From: CAZYIW01 sp964647705
GTDB lineage: Bacteria > Pseudomonadota > Gammaproteobacteria > PS1 > Pseudothioglobaceae
Direction of reading: 5' to 3'
Length of the DNA: 64,000 nt
Assembly (NCBI GenBank): GCA_964647705.1
Contig: CAZYIW010000002.1
Coordinates: 35,881-99,880 of the forward strand
A program made the translations under genes and the position numbers. The notes under the pieces were generated by a model. The model was not told the DNA's origin. It worked only from the letters and a program-made list of their open reading frames with translations, and ran no database searches. Positions 36,511 through 46,494 of the stretch are shown here, one piece after another (position 1 is the first letter of the stretch; each line of letters starts with the position of its first letter).

Positions 36511-38533
36511 ATTTTTCTCCTTTTTCTATTTGTTGTTTTTTCTTGGCGATAAGTTGTTCATCACACTTGGGGCAAAATGTGTGTTCGCCTTCTAAATAAC
36601 CATGTTTTGGACAGATTGAGAAGGTCGGTGTAATCGTAATATAAGGCAACCTATAGTTTTCTAAAGATCTCTTAACCATTTTCATACAGGCCTGCCCACT
36701 ACTAATACGTTCACCCATATAAAGGTGAAGAACAGTGCCCCCGGTGTATTTGGTTTGTAGCTCATCTTGGCGTTGTAAGGCGTCAAATGGATCTGAGGTA
36801 AACCCTACTGGCAGTTGCGATGAATTTGTGTAATAGGGTTTTTCTTTGGTACCTGCATGGACAATATTAGGAAACCTTTTCATGTCTTCTTTAGCAAAGC
36901 GATAAGTTGTGCCTTCTGCCGGTGTGGCCTCAAGATTGAACATATGACCGGTTTGCTCTTGGAACTCAACCATACGCATACGGATATGGTCTAATATTTC
37001 TACGGCCATGATGTGCCCATACTCACTTGCGATATCCTCTCTATCTTGAGTAAAATTGCGAATCATTTCATTAATACCATTAACACCGATGGTAGAAAAA
37101 TGATTTCTCAATGTGCCCAAATAACGCTTGGTGTAGGGAAAGAGCCCATTGTCCATAAGCTTTTGCACCACTTTTCTTTTGACTTCTAAAGAGTCTTTTG
37201 CCATCAGGAGCAAAGTATCCAGTTGTTGATACAGCCCTTTTTCATCATTTTGATGGGTGTAGCCAAGGCGTGCACAATTAATGGTTACCACGCCTAAAGA
37301 ACCTGTTTGCTCAGCTGAACCAAACAGCCCGTTACCGCGTTTTAACAACTCATTTAAATCTAACTGTAGGCGACAACACATTGAACGAACCATATTGGGC
37401 TTTAAATCTGAGTTGAGGAAATTTTGAAAATAAGGCAAACCATATTTGGCAGTCATATCAAATAATAACTGTGCATTTTCACTCTCCCATGGAAACTCAG
37501 GTGTGACGTTATAGGTAGGGATAGGAAAGGTGAACACGCGACCCTTAGCATCGCCTTCTGTCATTACTTCAATATAGGCTTTGTTAATCATGTCCATTTC
37601 TTTTTGCAACTCTCCATAGACAAAATCCACCTCTTTCCCGCCGATAACCGGTGTTTGGTTTTTAAGATCTTGTGGGCAAGTCCAGTCAAATGTCAGATTA
37701 GTAAAAGGTGTTTGCGTTCCCCATCTTGAGGGCACATTAAGGTTGTATATCAACTCTTGAATATGCTGCTTGACTTGTTGATAACTCAGTTTGTCAATAC
37801 GAACATAAGGCGCGATGTAGGTATCAAATGAGCTAAATGCTTGCGCACCTGCCCATTCGTTTTGTAACGTGCCTAAGAAGTTGACAATTTGACCGATGGC
37901 GCTAGATAGGTGTTTAGGGGCGGCAGCTTCAATACGCCCATCAATACCATTAAGACCTTCTGTTAATAGTGTTCTTAGCGACCAACCTGCACAATAGCCT
38001 GATAGCATATCCAGATCATGGATATGCAAATCACCCTGTCGATGCGCATTGCCAATTTCTGGCGTATAAACATGTGAAAGCCAATAATTAGCGATAACTT
38101 TGCCCGATACATTAAGAATTAAGCCACCCAATGAATAACCTTGATTGGCATTGGCATTGACTCGCCAATCTGCTTGATCGATATATTCATTGATGGACGA
38201 GGCGACATCAACCAAGGTTTTTTTGTCCTCACGCAAAACTTTATGTTGGCTACGATAAGCAATGTATTTTCTTGCAGTTTTAATAAAATTATTGGTTATT
38301 AAGACCTGTTCAACCACGTCTTGTATGTGCTCAATTCCAACTTCCTGAGCAGATTGATGATTCAGTACCTTTAGCACTTGCGCAGTTAAAAAATTGGCTT
38401 CACTCTGATCAAATTCTTCACTAACTTGACCTGCTCTTAAAATAGCAAGGCGAATTTTTTCGCTGTCAAAAAAACAACTACTGCCGTCTCTTTTTATAAC
38501 ACTAGAGACATTATTTTCGTTTGATATATTCAT
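36482..38533 (-). CDS. nrdD: Anaerobic ribonucleoside-triphosphate reductase, catalytic chain without glycyl-radical site
   Basis: I chose ATG 38533 (683 residues), which follows GGGGGA; an in-frame TTG at 38545 has no such site. Order: N-terminal ATP-cone (VIKRDGSSCFFDSEKIRLAI), the ten-stranded barrel with GNGLFGSAEQTGSLG and TNSSQLPVG, then a zinc-binding end (CPKHGYLEGEHTFCPKC). The usual glycyl-radical segment that follows the zinc site is missing and is encoded by the overlapping ORF 36349-36510. It makes dNTPs without oxygen. The promoter has two NrdR boxes and an FNR-type box. Confidence 0.95.
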   Translation of the reverse strand: MNISNENNVSSVIKRDGSSCFFDSEKIRLAILRAGQVSEEFDQSEANFLTAQVLKVLNHQSAQEVGIEHIQDVVEQVLITNNFIKTARKYIAYRSQHKVLREDKKTLVDVASSINEYIDQADWRVNANANQGYSLGGLILNVSGKVIANYWLSHVYTPEIGNAHRQGDLHIHDLDMLSGYCAGWSLRTLLTEGLNGIDGRIEAAAPKHLSSAIGQIVNFLGTLQNEWAGAQAFSSFDTYIAPYVRIDKLSYQQVKQHIQELIYNLNVPSRWGTQTPFTNLTFDWTCPQDLKNQTPVIGGKEVDFVYGELQKEMDMINKAYIEVMTEGDAKGRVFTFPIPTYNVTPEFPWESENAQLLFDMTAKYGLPYFQNFLNSDLKPNMVRSMCCRLQLDLNELLKRGNGLFGSAEQTGSLGVVTINCARLGYTHQNDEKGLYQQLDTLLLMAKDSLEVKRKVVQKLMDNGLFPYTKRYLGTLRNHFSTIGVNGINEMIRNFTQDREDIASEYGHIMAVEILDHIRMRMVEFQEQTGHMFNLEATPAEGTTYRFAKEDMKRFPNIVHAGTKEKPYYTNSSQLPVGFTSDPFDALQRQDELQTKYTGGTVLHLYMGERISSGQACMKMVKRSLENYRLPYITITPTFSICPKHGYLEGEHTFCPKCDEQLIAKKKQQIEKGEKYEERKNIVG

Positions 38534-38571
38534 ATGATCCCCCAAAAAGATATTTGTTATTTCAATAAATT

Positions 38572-38614
38572 ACTATATGTAGTGTTTTAGAATTTTATTA
38601 CAACTACATATAGT
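38572..38614 (-). promoter_or_regulatory. Pair of NrdR boxes upstream of nrdD
   Basis: ACTATATGTAGT (38572-38583) and ACTACATATAGT (38603-38614) resemble NrdR boxes and are exact inverse complements. Their centres are 31 bp apart, three helical turns, which is the usual NrdR spacing. They flank the predicted nrdD -10 region, as expected for repression. The NrdR gene itself is not in the window. Confidence 0.8.
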
Positions 38615-38620
38615 GGTGTA

Positions 38621-38634
38621 TTGACGCAAATCAA
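38621..38634 (-). promoter_or_regulatory. FNR/DNR-type box of the nrdD promoter
   Basis: TTGAC-GCAA-ATCAA. Reading leftwards, a -41.5 site predicts a -10 at about 38600-38593, where the minus strand reads TAATAAAA. It lies between the divergent nrdD and ubiT, with a second box 36 bp away (centre to centre). Confidence 0.7.
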
Positions 38635-38656
38635 TATTTTTAAAATTATTTTTTTC

Positions 38657-38670
38657 TTGATTTTCATCAA
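38657..38670 (+). promoter_or_regulatory. FNR/DNR-type box of the ubiT promoter
   Basis: TTGAT-TTTC-ATCAA. For the rightward gene the expected -10 at 38693-38698 reads TAAAAT. The predicted start is near 38705, 22 bases before the ubiT ATG. Confidence 0.8.
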
Positions 38671-38726
38671 TCTAAAAATCCAGCATTAAGCATAAAATCA
38701 AGTGTTGTTTAATACCTTTAAAACCG

Positions 38727-39218
38727 ATGAATATATTGCATATATCTAAACAATCTCCTTTTTATTTGCCTTCGCCTTTTGCTTTCATACCTGACGCCTT
38801 AAGCAACAGAGTCATCATTGGGCTTTTCAACCAAATATTTGAAGAGGCTATAGTCAATGGCGATTTAGATTTCTTAAATAATAATTGGGTGTTGATACAG
38901 ATTAGCGACCTACGTTTGTCGTTTGTTTTGAGTTTGCAAAACAAAACGCTTATTTATAAACACGGACTTAAAAACCCAGATTTGGTGATATCAGCAAAAT
39001 CGTGTGATTTCTTGGCAATGGTAAGCAGAGAAAAAGATCCAGACACGCTGTTTTTTCAAAGAAAAATTAAAATGCAAGGCTCTACAGAACTGGGCTTATA
39101 TGTCAAAAATTTTCTTGATGCTTTTGATGTTGAGTCGCATTGGTTTAGTCATGGTGTTGATAAAGCGCTACAAAAAACCCAGCCATGGTTAAAAAAACTA
39201 TTTTGTCAGTCAGATTAA
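38727..39218 (+). CDS. ubiT: UbiT, SCP2-domain factor for O2-independent ubiquinone synthesis
   Basis: This 163-residue protein has an SCP2 lipid-carrier domain (about 50-135; VLIQISDLRLSFVLSLQNK, then NPDLVISAKSCDFLAMVSRE). UbiT is required with UbiU and UbiV for ubiquinone made without oxygen. Both partners are encoded 2-4 kb downstream on the other strand. A perfect FNR-type box is placed for class II activation. The family assignment rests on the SCP2 domain plus this context. Confidence 0.88.
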   Translation: MNILHISKQSPFYLPSPFAFIPDALSNRVIIGLFNQIFEEAIVNGDLDFLNNNWVLIQISDLRLSFVLSLQNKTLIYKHGLKNPDLVISAKSCDFLAMVSREKDPDTLFFQRKIKMQGSTELGLYVKNFLDAFDVESHWFSHGVDKALQKTQPWLKKLFCQSD

Positions 39219-39244
39219 ATCAACATCCAAGCAACACCCACTAA

Positions 39245-39511
39245 GTGAAGCCAGATACAGTTACAGCGATGCAAAACCTGATTACACAAATCAAACAGAC
39301 TTTGCCATTTGACAGTATTGATTCAGATTTTTGTTCCGATATTTGTGCAGGCTGTTCGGTTAAATTGATCGATTATTTGGCAGATGAAATGAACCATTGG
39401 GAGAGGCGGATCAGTCAAGGCGAAACTCCCACTCTTGGTGATGTAAACAAGCTGGCAAAAACGGCCAAAAAAATCCGCACGGTCCTATGTAAGAATAATT
39501 TAATAAGTTGA
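39245..39511 (+). CDS. Unknown small cysteine-motif protein next to ubiT
   Basis: The protein has 88 residues from GTG 39245; an alternative is ATG 39269, and neither has a clear ribosome site. It carries a compact C30-x3-C34-x2-C37 (FCSDICAGCSVKLIDYL), and LGDVNKLAKTAKKI toward the end. The CX3CX2C spacing could hold an Fe-S cluster or zinc, but the protein is too small to be a radical SAM enzyme. It is probably cotranscribed with ubiT (26-base gap). A helper in anaerobic quinone synthesis is possible. Confidence 0.65.
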   Translation: MKPDTVTAMQNLITQIKQTLPFDSIDSDFCSDICAGCSVKLIDYLADEMNHWERRISQGETPTLGDVNKLAKTAKKIRTVLCKNNLIS

Positions 39512-39521
39512 TTGAAATCAA
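39508..39521 (+). promoter_or_regulatory. FNR/DNR-type box of the dioxygenase promoter
   Basis: TTGAT-TGAA-ATCAA overlaps the stop of the 88-residue ORF. A -10-like TATAAA/TAAATT at 39542-39549 is within two bases of the position expected for a -41.5 site. The downstream ATG is at 39577. Confidence 0.75.
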
Positions 39522-39576
39522 TGACAAATTATCAATAAACATATAAATTATCCTGTTTTTTCTATAAATATTTAAG

Positions 39577-40497
39577 ATGCAAAGCTCAAAACCACAAACC
39601 GAAGTCCACGATTCACCTTTTTTGTTTAACAACGATGTTGCATATCAGCGTTGGCGTGATAAAAAATTAGCCTCCCATCCTAAGGGTATTGAGGATCTTT
39701 TGGTTGAGATAGATGACCCTAGGAATATAAACCCTCAGCAGTATAGGGCTTTGTTAGACAGAGTGAAAAAGGCCAATATGGCAATTTATATTGGCAATAC
39801 CGGAGAGGACCCATCTCCAGAAATTCCAGTCGCAGTGGCGAATAAGTTTGGCTTAGGTCAGCTCAATAGAAACTGGCTTGCCGATGACAATGGACTGACA
39901 TCACTAACCGTGGTTAAAGATGGCATTCGAAAAAACTACATTCCTTACACAAATAGGGCAATCAATTGGCACACAGACGGATACTATAATGCGCAGAATA
40001 AACAAATTTATGCCCTTAATCTACACGTGGTAAAAAGGGCCGAAAAAGGCGGAGAAAATCAGTTGATGGACCATGAGATTGCCTATATATTGCTCAGAGA
40101 AAAAGATCCTTCTTATGCGCAAGCTTTGATGCAAGATGACGTCATGACAATTCCAGCAGGCACAGAAGCCGACGGTAGTATCAGGCCAGATCGATCAGGC
40201 GCAGTATTTAGTATTACCAGCGCCGGTAATCTGCATATGCGCTACACCGCTAGAAAGCGTAATATTCAGTGGTCAGAAGATCCACTAGCACAAGAAGCAT
40301 TGAGCTATTTAAAAACCATTCTAACAGACGAAAGTTCGGCCTTTATTTTCAAAGGATTGCTCGAACCAGGTATGGGCCTAATTAGTAATAATGTATTACA
40401 CGACAGAGCAGCTTTTGAAGACAGCGAGAGTAATAAGCGCCACTATTATCGTGCGCGTTATTTTGATAGGTTGAATAATACGGATGTGACCTTATAA
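39577..40497 (+). CDS. TauD/TfdA-family Fe(II)/2-oxoglutarate dioxygenase
   Basis: The protein has 306 residues. The iron triad is WHTDGYY (H132, D134) and HDRAAF (H275), with an arginine near 292 likely binding 2-oxoglutarate. TauD relatives hydroxylate sulfonates, carnitine precursors or other acids with O2. The substrate is unknown here; no transporter or sulfonate genes adjoin. It is preceded by an FNR-type box, which is surprising for an oxygen-consuming enzyme. It is convergent with ubiV, overlapping by six bases. Confidence 0.88.
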   Translation: MQSSKPQTEVHDSPFLFNNDVAYQRWRDKKLASHPKGIEDLLVEIDDPRNINPQQYRALLDRVKKANMAIYIGNTGEDPSPEIPVAVANKFGLGQLNRNWLADDNGLTSLTVVKDGIRKNYIPYTNRAINWHTDGYYNAQNKQIYALNLHVVKRAEKGGENQLMDHEIAYILLREKDPSYAQALMQDDVMTIPAGTEADGSIRPDRSGAVFSITSAGNLHMRYTARKRNIQWSEDPLAQEALSYLKTILTDESSAFIFKGLLEPGMGLISNNVLHDRAAFEDSESNKRHYYRARYFDRLNNTDVTL

Positions 40498-41406
40498 ACG
40501 ATCGATATTGGTTGTATTTTCATTATTTTGGATTCCCGGCTTTTCAAACCAATAGCCATCGCAAAAAGTCTGGGAAAATAAATCATTTAACTGCTTTTTA
40601 GCCCCTGTAGTGTCGTATTGCTCAACCAAGGTATTTTTAAAAATATTAACCACCTGATCGGTGTATTGACTTTGCGGGCTGATGCGCACAATATTCACAC
40701 CGGCGGTGTGTAGTTGACCCAGTTCATCTATTAAGTTAAAAATATTATTTGACAGTGTTTGTATACCATTAATGGTTAAGAATTTTTGTTTTTCTTTGGT
40801 TGAAAGGGTGATGCCATCTTTGTGTTCAATACACTTTAATTGACAATCGTCTTTTTCTAAATTATAGGCTCTGGCGGTAAAACAACGCGCTGAAAATGCC
40901 AAAGGCAGTCTGCCAAAAGCAAAAACTTCTGTTTCGATATTGGCGTTAGCCTCAGTCAGTATAGACCCAAGTGCGTGTTTGGATAACTCTACCGGGAGAC
41001 ACCAACGCCGCATCCCTTGACGAGCCAAAAAGTCCAGGCTTTTGGCGTTGTATATATTGATGCTTGGACCCGCAACAAAATCTTTTTTTTGTTGATTTGC
41101 AATACTAACGGCACTAAAGTCATTTGCCTCAATTGTGTATTTTGTATTTTGACAAATACTTTTTAAACGTTTTAGTTCAGAATCAGCCTCCAATAAAGTT
41201 AGCGTGGAAAAAACCACTTCTTTACCGGCCCGGGTTAATTGATCGGCGATACTAAGCCAGTCATCAAATTTGAGCTCACGACGCTTGGAACAAACCACCT
41301 CGCCAAGATAGACGATGTCTGCACTAGATTTGGCAATGGCGTTATAAAAATCGAAAACCTTTTGCCGTGGCCAGTAATAATAGATAGGTCCGACTGATAT
41401 TTTCAT
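40492..41406 (-). CDS. ubiV: UbiV, O2-independent ubiquinone hydroxylation subunit (U32 family)
   Basis: I chose the ATG at 41406, which overlaps the ubiU stop (ATGA) and gives the UbiV-type start MKISVGPIYYYWPRQ; the frame is open further upstream, but only inside ubiU. The 304 residues carry the Fe-S cysteines in GEVVCSKRR, ARCFTAR and DDCQLKC. UbiU and UbiV form a 4Fe-4S heterodimer that hydroxylates the ubiquinone ring from a non-O2 oxygen source. Confidence 0.95.
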   Translation of the reverse strand: MKISVGPIYYYWPRQKVFDFYNAIAKSSADIVYLGEVVCSKRRELKFDDWLSIADQLTRAGKEVVFSTLTLLEADSELKRLKSICQNTKYTIEANDFSAVSIANQQKKDFVAGPSINIYNAKSLDFLARQGMRRWCLPVELSKHALGSILTEANANIETEVFAFGRLPLAFSARCFTARAYNLEKDDCQLKCIEHKDGITLSTKEKQKFLTINGIQTLSNNIFNLIDELGQLHTAGVNIVRISPQSQYTDQVVNIFKNTLVEQYDTTGAKKQLNDLFSQTFCDGYWFEKPGIQNNENTTNIDRL

Positions 41407-42392
41407 TGCCATTTTCGTGAATAAGCACCCAGTGTGGTTTGTAGACCCTCTGAAACTTTGCTTAAGGCCTGATTCCACTGTGGCTGAGTATGGTATTTGC
41501 CTGTTTTAAGTTGTTTGATTGCCTCAGACCAGGTTTTGGCTACGGTTGTGATATAAGCAGGTGATCTTTGTCTGCCCTCAATTTTAATGGCTTTGACACC
41601 AATCTCATCTAACTGGGGGAGGATGTCCAATGTGTTGAGGCTGACAGGTTCTTCCAAGGCGTAGTAGGTATTACCCATGGTTTCAAATCGACCTTTGCAC
41701 AACGTGGGGTAGCCGGCTGTTTCATCTTTTGTATATGAATCTATCAACACACCACCTAGTCGGGTTTCCAACTCAATTGAATTATCAATATATTCCACAT
41801 GAGAGGCCGGTGAACAAGCGCCATAAGTATTTGGAGAGCGTCCAGTCGCATAAGAGGACAAAATACATCTGCCTTCTACCATTACACATAAAGAGCCAAA
41901 TCCAAATACTTCAATTTCCACTTGGGTGTTTTCAATCACTTTTTTAATTTGCGCAACAGACAATACTCTGGGTAGAACAGCGCGTTTAATTTTGAAGTGT
42001 TTTTGGTAGTAATTGAGCGTTTCATAACTTGTGGCCGATGCCTGAACAGAAAGATGAAGGTTTGTCTCAGGATAGTAATGATGGGCATACTCTAATAGCC
42101 CAGTGTCAGCAAGTATGATGGCATCCACACCAATATCAACAGCGCGATCAACAGCATCTGTCCACCTTTTCCAGCCAGAGGGTTGCGGATAGGTATTGAT
42201 GGCTAAATACACTTTTCTATGGTGAGAATGCGCATATTCAACCCCTTGTTTGGCACGCTGGTGATTAAAATTAAGCCCTGCAAAATGCCGTGCATTGGTA
42301 TCGTCACTAAAGCCGATGTAGACAGTATCAGCACCATGGTCTATGGCAGTTTTCAGTGAAGGCAAATTACCAGCTGGGCAGACTAACTCCAT
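41403..42392 (-). CDS. ubiU: UbiU, O2-independent ubiquinone hydroxylation subunit (U32 family)
   Basis: This 329-residue peptidase-U32-like barrel begins MELVCPAGNLPSLKTAIDHG. The cluster cysteines are in LCVMVEGRC and TYGACSP, with a further Cys in YPTLCKGRF. It is the partner of UbiV and overlaps it by four bases; it overlaps the upstream yhcC-like gene by ten. The operon is headed by an FNR/DNR-type box, as expected for anaerobic quinone synthesis. Confidence 0.95.
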   Translation of the reverse strand: MELVCPAGNLPSLKTAIDHGADTVYIGFSDDTNARHFAGLNFNHQRAKQGVEYAHSHHRKVYLAINTYPQPSGWKRWTDAVDRAVDIGVDAIILADTGLLEYAHHYYPETNLHLSVQASATSYETLNYYQKHFKIKRAVLPRVLSVAQIKKVIENTQVEIEVFGFGSLCVMVEGRCILSSYATGRSPNTYGACSPASHVEYIDNSIELETRLGGVLIDSYTKDETAGYPTLCKGRFETMGNTYYALEEPVSLNTLDILPQLDEIGVKAIKIEGRQRSPAYITTVAKTWSEAIKQLKTGKYHTQPQWNQALSKVSEGLQTTLGAYSRKWQ

Positions 42393-43294
42393 AACAGATT
42401 TTTTTGGTTTTGGGATTTAAGTTTTTGTTCTATGGCATTCAGCACCGCCCACTTCTTACTACACCAACTGGGCGCCAATAATTGTTGTTTATTTGCGGTG
42501 CCAGTTAGGCGGTGATAGATTATGTCTTTTGGTGCAATTGATATCAACTGAGTGACTGTACAGACATAATCATCCATGCTTATTGGCACATATTCACCTC
42601 GGCGCCACTGGTTGGCAAGTTGCGTGCCTTTAACCACATGTAGTGGGTGAAACTTAAGCCCATCAACACCTAGATCTAATACACGTTGCAACGTTGTTTT
42701 ATAATGTGATTCACCCTCTCCAGGTAGGCCAATAATCAAGTGTGCACATACCTTTAGTCCCTTAGATCGTGCTCGAACAACGGTTTCTTGGTATTCGCGA
42801 AAACCATGCCCCCGATTAATATTCTCAAGCGTGGTATCAAAAGCAGATTGTAGACCCAGTTCCAACCAAACGTCAAAACCTTGGTTTTGGTATTCAACCA
42901 ATAGGTCAATAACCTCATCTGGCACACAATCGGGTCTTGTGCCAATGGATAAGCCAATCACATCATCTTGACTAAGGGCAAAATCATACATGGATTTCAA
43001 AGTCTGGATATCGCCATAAGTGTTTGAATAAGCTTGAAAATAGGCAATGTATTTTTTTGCACCTGTACGTTTTTTGATGACTTCTTTGCCATTTATTATT
43101 TGTTGAGCTATTGGTTCTGGTCGGCGACCATTAGGGCTAAATGTTGCGTTATTACAAAATGTACAACCGCCAATGCCTTTGGCTCCATCTCGATTTGGAC
43201 AACTAAGTCCTGCGTCTATGGCAATCTTATGGACGCGCTCACCGTATTGAGCGATTAAAAATTGACCCAGAGTGGTTAGATAGTCTGAAAGCAA
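42383..43294 (-). CDS. Radical SAM protein, YhcC/TIGR01212 family
   Basis: The protein has 303 residues. The radical SAM cluster motif is the extended form CPNRDGAKGIGGCTFC, with AYFQAYSNTYG and LELGLQSAFD typical of the YhcC family. Function of the family is not established. The start is TTG 43294 with no clear ribosome site, 26 bases after the predicted transcript start. It is the first gene of the yhcC-ubiU-ubiV operon, so a role linked to quinone or anaerobic cofactor chemistry is worth considering. Confidence 0.9.
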   Translation of the reverse strand: MLSDYLTTLGQFLIAQYGERVHKIAIDAGLSCPNRDGAKGIGGCTFCNNATFSPNGRRPEPIAQQIINGKEVIKKRTGAKKYIAYFQAYSNTYGDIQTLKSMYDFALSQDDVIGLSIGTRPDCVPDEVIDLLVEYQNQGFDVWLELGLQSAFDTTLENINRGHGFREYQETVVRARSKGLKVCAHLIIGLPGEGESHYKTTLQRVLDLGVDGLKFHPLHVVKGTQLANQWRRGEYVPISMDDYVCTVTQLISIAPKDIIYHRLTGTANKQQLLAPSWCSKKWAVLNAIEQKLKSQNQKNLLWS

Positions 43295-43354
43295 AACTGT
43301 TGTGATGAAAAAAATAATAGTTTGTTATTCTATCGTTAGTTAATAGAATATGAT

Positions 43355-43368
43355 TTGACCAGAGTCAA
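43355..43368 (-). promoter_or_regulatory. DNR/FNR-type box of the yhcC-ubiU-ubiV operon
   Basis: TTGAC-CAGA-GTCAA has perfectly inverted halves. Leftwards, the -10 expected for a -41.5 site (43332-43327) reads TAGAAT on the minus strand. The predicted start is near 43320. Confidence 0.82.
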
Positions 43369-43426
43369 ACATTTTTAGAGCAAAGTCAGTATTTTTTTTA
43401 TGCGACGAATAGCAACAATTAGGTGC

Positions 43427-44152
43427 TTAACCGTGTGTACACAGATCTGTTTTAAAAAATGCGCAAGTAGAACCTGTGACTTGATCACAATATTTACAAA
43501 GCTCATCCCCATTTTTTAATTTGATGGATTTGTTTTCTAAAACAACGCCTTCCTTTTTAAGCTCAGACAGCGCTCTGGAAAAGGACTCTGGGGTTATCCC
43601 TAAATAAGCAGCAATCAAAGTTTTTTGATAGCGCAGCTCAAACGATTCATTAATCTTAGCATGAACCAAATACCAGCCAACTTTTTCTTTGGCGTTTTTA
43701 AGTTGCATCACTTCAATTTTGATCATTAGACTTTGAACAGTGGCTGCAAGATAGCGGTTAATATTGGTTGAGAATTGATGGTTTTTTGCAATGAAATTGT
43801 CAACAATTTCACGAGAAAAGTACAAAACAGTGGTGTTTTTGACAAATTCTGCACAGACATCATAATGGGGCGAGAAATACATCGGGGTCACCACATCACC
43901 AACATCAATTATATTAAGCACTATCTCTTCACCATTTTCATCAAATTTGACCAACTTAAATAAGCCTTGGTAAACAATGTAGAGTTTGGAGTGTTCGGTC
44001 TTGTTAAACGTTACCATTTCTCCTTTGTGATATTGTTTGGTTTGTATTGATCGAAAAAAGTCAGTCAAATCCTTAGCAAGCACCCCTTCAAAAATCGCCA
44101 ACTTAGACAAGAATTGATAGTATTTATTGAAGTTTTCTTGGGTGGGGATCAT
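43427..44152 (-). CDS. CRP/FNR-family regulator (DNR-like) with C-terminal cysteine tail
   Basis: The protein has 241 residues: an effector beta-barrel (about 30-130), a dimer helix, then a winged helix whose recognition helix TPESFSRALSEL has the FNR-type ExxSR that reads TTGAY half-sites. The FNR N-terminal cysteines are absent. The C-terminus has C219, C222, C230 and C238 (CX2CX7CX7C), the same spacing as the NIT-CRP protein. It is divergent from norC, so it is the best local candidate to act on the nor and other boxes, sensing NO or redox. Whether haem or a metal cluster is the sensor is not shown. Confidence 0.88.
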   Translation of the reverse strand: MIPTQENFNKYYQFLSKLAIFEGVLAKDLTDFFRSIQTKQYHKGEMVTFNKTEHSKLYIVYQGLFKLVKFDENGEEIVLNIIDVGDVVTPMYFSPHYDVCAEFVKNTTVLYFSREIVDNFIAKNHQFSTNINRYLAATVQSLMIKIEVMQLKNAKEKVGWYLVHAKINESFELRYQKTLIAAYLGITPESFSRALSELKKEGVVLENKSIKLKNGDELCKYCDQVTGSTCAFFKTDLCTHG

Positions 44153-44204
44153 GTTGTGTCATTCTACCAGTTGGCATCAATTTGTTCCTTTTTTTTTGCA
44201 AAAT

Positions 44205-44218
44205 TTGACATATATCAA
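44205..44218 (+). promoter_or_regulatory. FNR/DNR-type box with exact class II spacing to TACAAT
   Basis: TTGAC-ATAT-ATCAA. Rightwards the -10 expected for a -41.5 site (44241-44246) reads TACAAT, giving a start near 44253. The leftward equivalent for the regulator gene reads poorly. The box therefore seems to drive a rightward transcript starting almost 400 bases before norC. Confidence 0.78.
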
Positions 44219-44252
44219 TGTTTTTTTGTAAATCCCATCATACAATCAGAAA

Positions 44253-44346
44253 TTCTCCCCCGGGGTTAGTGTATATAACTCATGCTAACCCCAACCTCAA
44301 TTTACATTTCAGTTTTTTATCTTAAATTTGAATTTTTGAGTTTTTT
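44253..44346 (+). ncRNA. Candidate FNR/DNR-activated small RNA upstream of norC
   Basis: The predicted transcript starts with TTCTCCCCC (44253-44261). It forms a hairpin GGGGTTAG/CTAACCCC (44262-44269 with 44285-44292), has an unstructured stretch, then a weak stem (44321-44340) followed by six T. A second stem (44347-44353 with 44360-44366) follows. It contains no ORF of note. It could instead be a long norC leader. Confidence 0.5.
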
Positions 44347-44538
44347 ATAAAAGTGAATGCTTTTATGACTGCTTTTTTAATAAAAAACAACCCCATTTGA
44401 AAAAAATGTTAAATTTTTACTAAAGGGTTATATTGCAGCATCAAAATTTGCTTATTTAGCGTTAAAACAAGCGATTTTAGGGGTTATTTATCCCTAAAAA
44501 AAGCGCCATTTACATAATTTTTAAATTTTTTTTGAAAC

Positions 44539-44552
44539 TTGACCGTGGTCAA
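44539..44552 (+). promoter_or_regulatory. DNR-type box of the norCB promoter
   Basis: TTGAC-CGTG-GTCAA has perfectly inverted halves. The -10 expected for a -41.5 site (44575-44580) reads TATACT. Predicted start is near 44587, 60 bases before the norC ATG. Confidence 0.85.
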
Positions 44553-44646
44553 TTAATAGTTTTTAACTAGCTTATATACTTAGCTGAAGCAAGCTGATTA
44601 ACGTGGTTTGCTTGTTTATAGCTATATATATTAAAAGGGGATTACT

Positions 44647-46478
<1,832 letters not shown>

Positions 46479-46494
46479 GCATAAAGCAGGTGTT

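Noticed and set aside
39245..39511. 88-residue CX3CX2C protein as a radical SAM enzyme
   Set aside because: Far too short for the barrel, and no GGE-type SAM motif is present.
44468..44506. Hairpin TTTTAGGG/CCCTAAAA as a terminator before norC
   Set aside because: No T-run follows in either direction; it may be structural, but termination is not supported.
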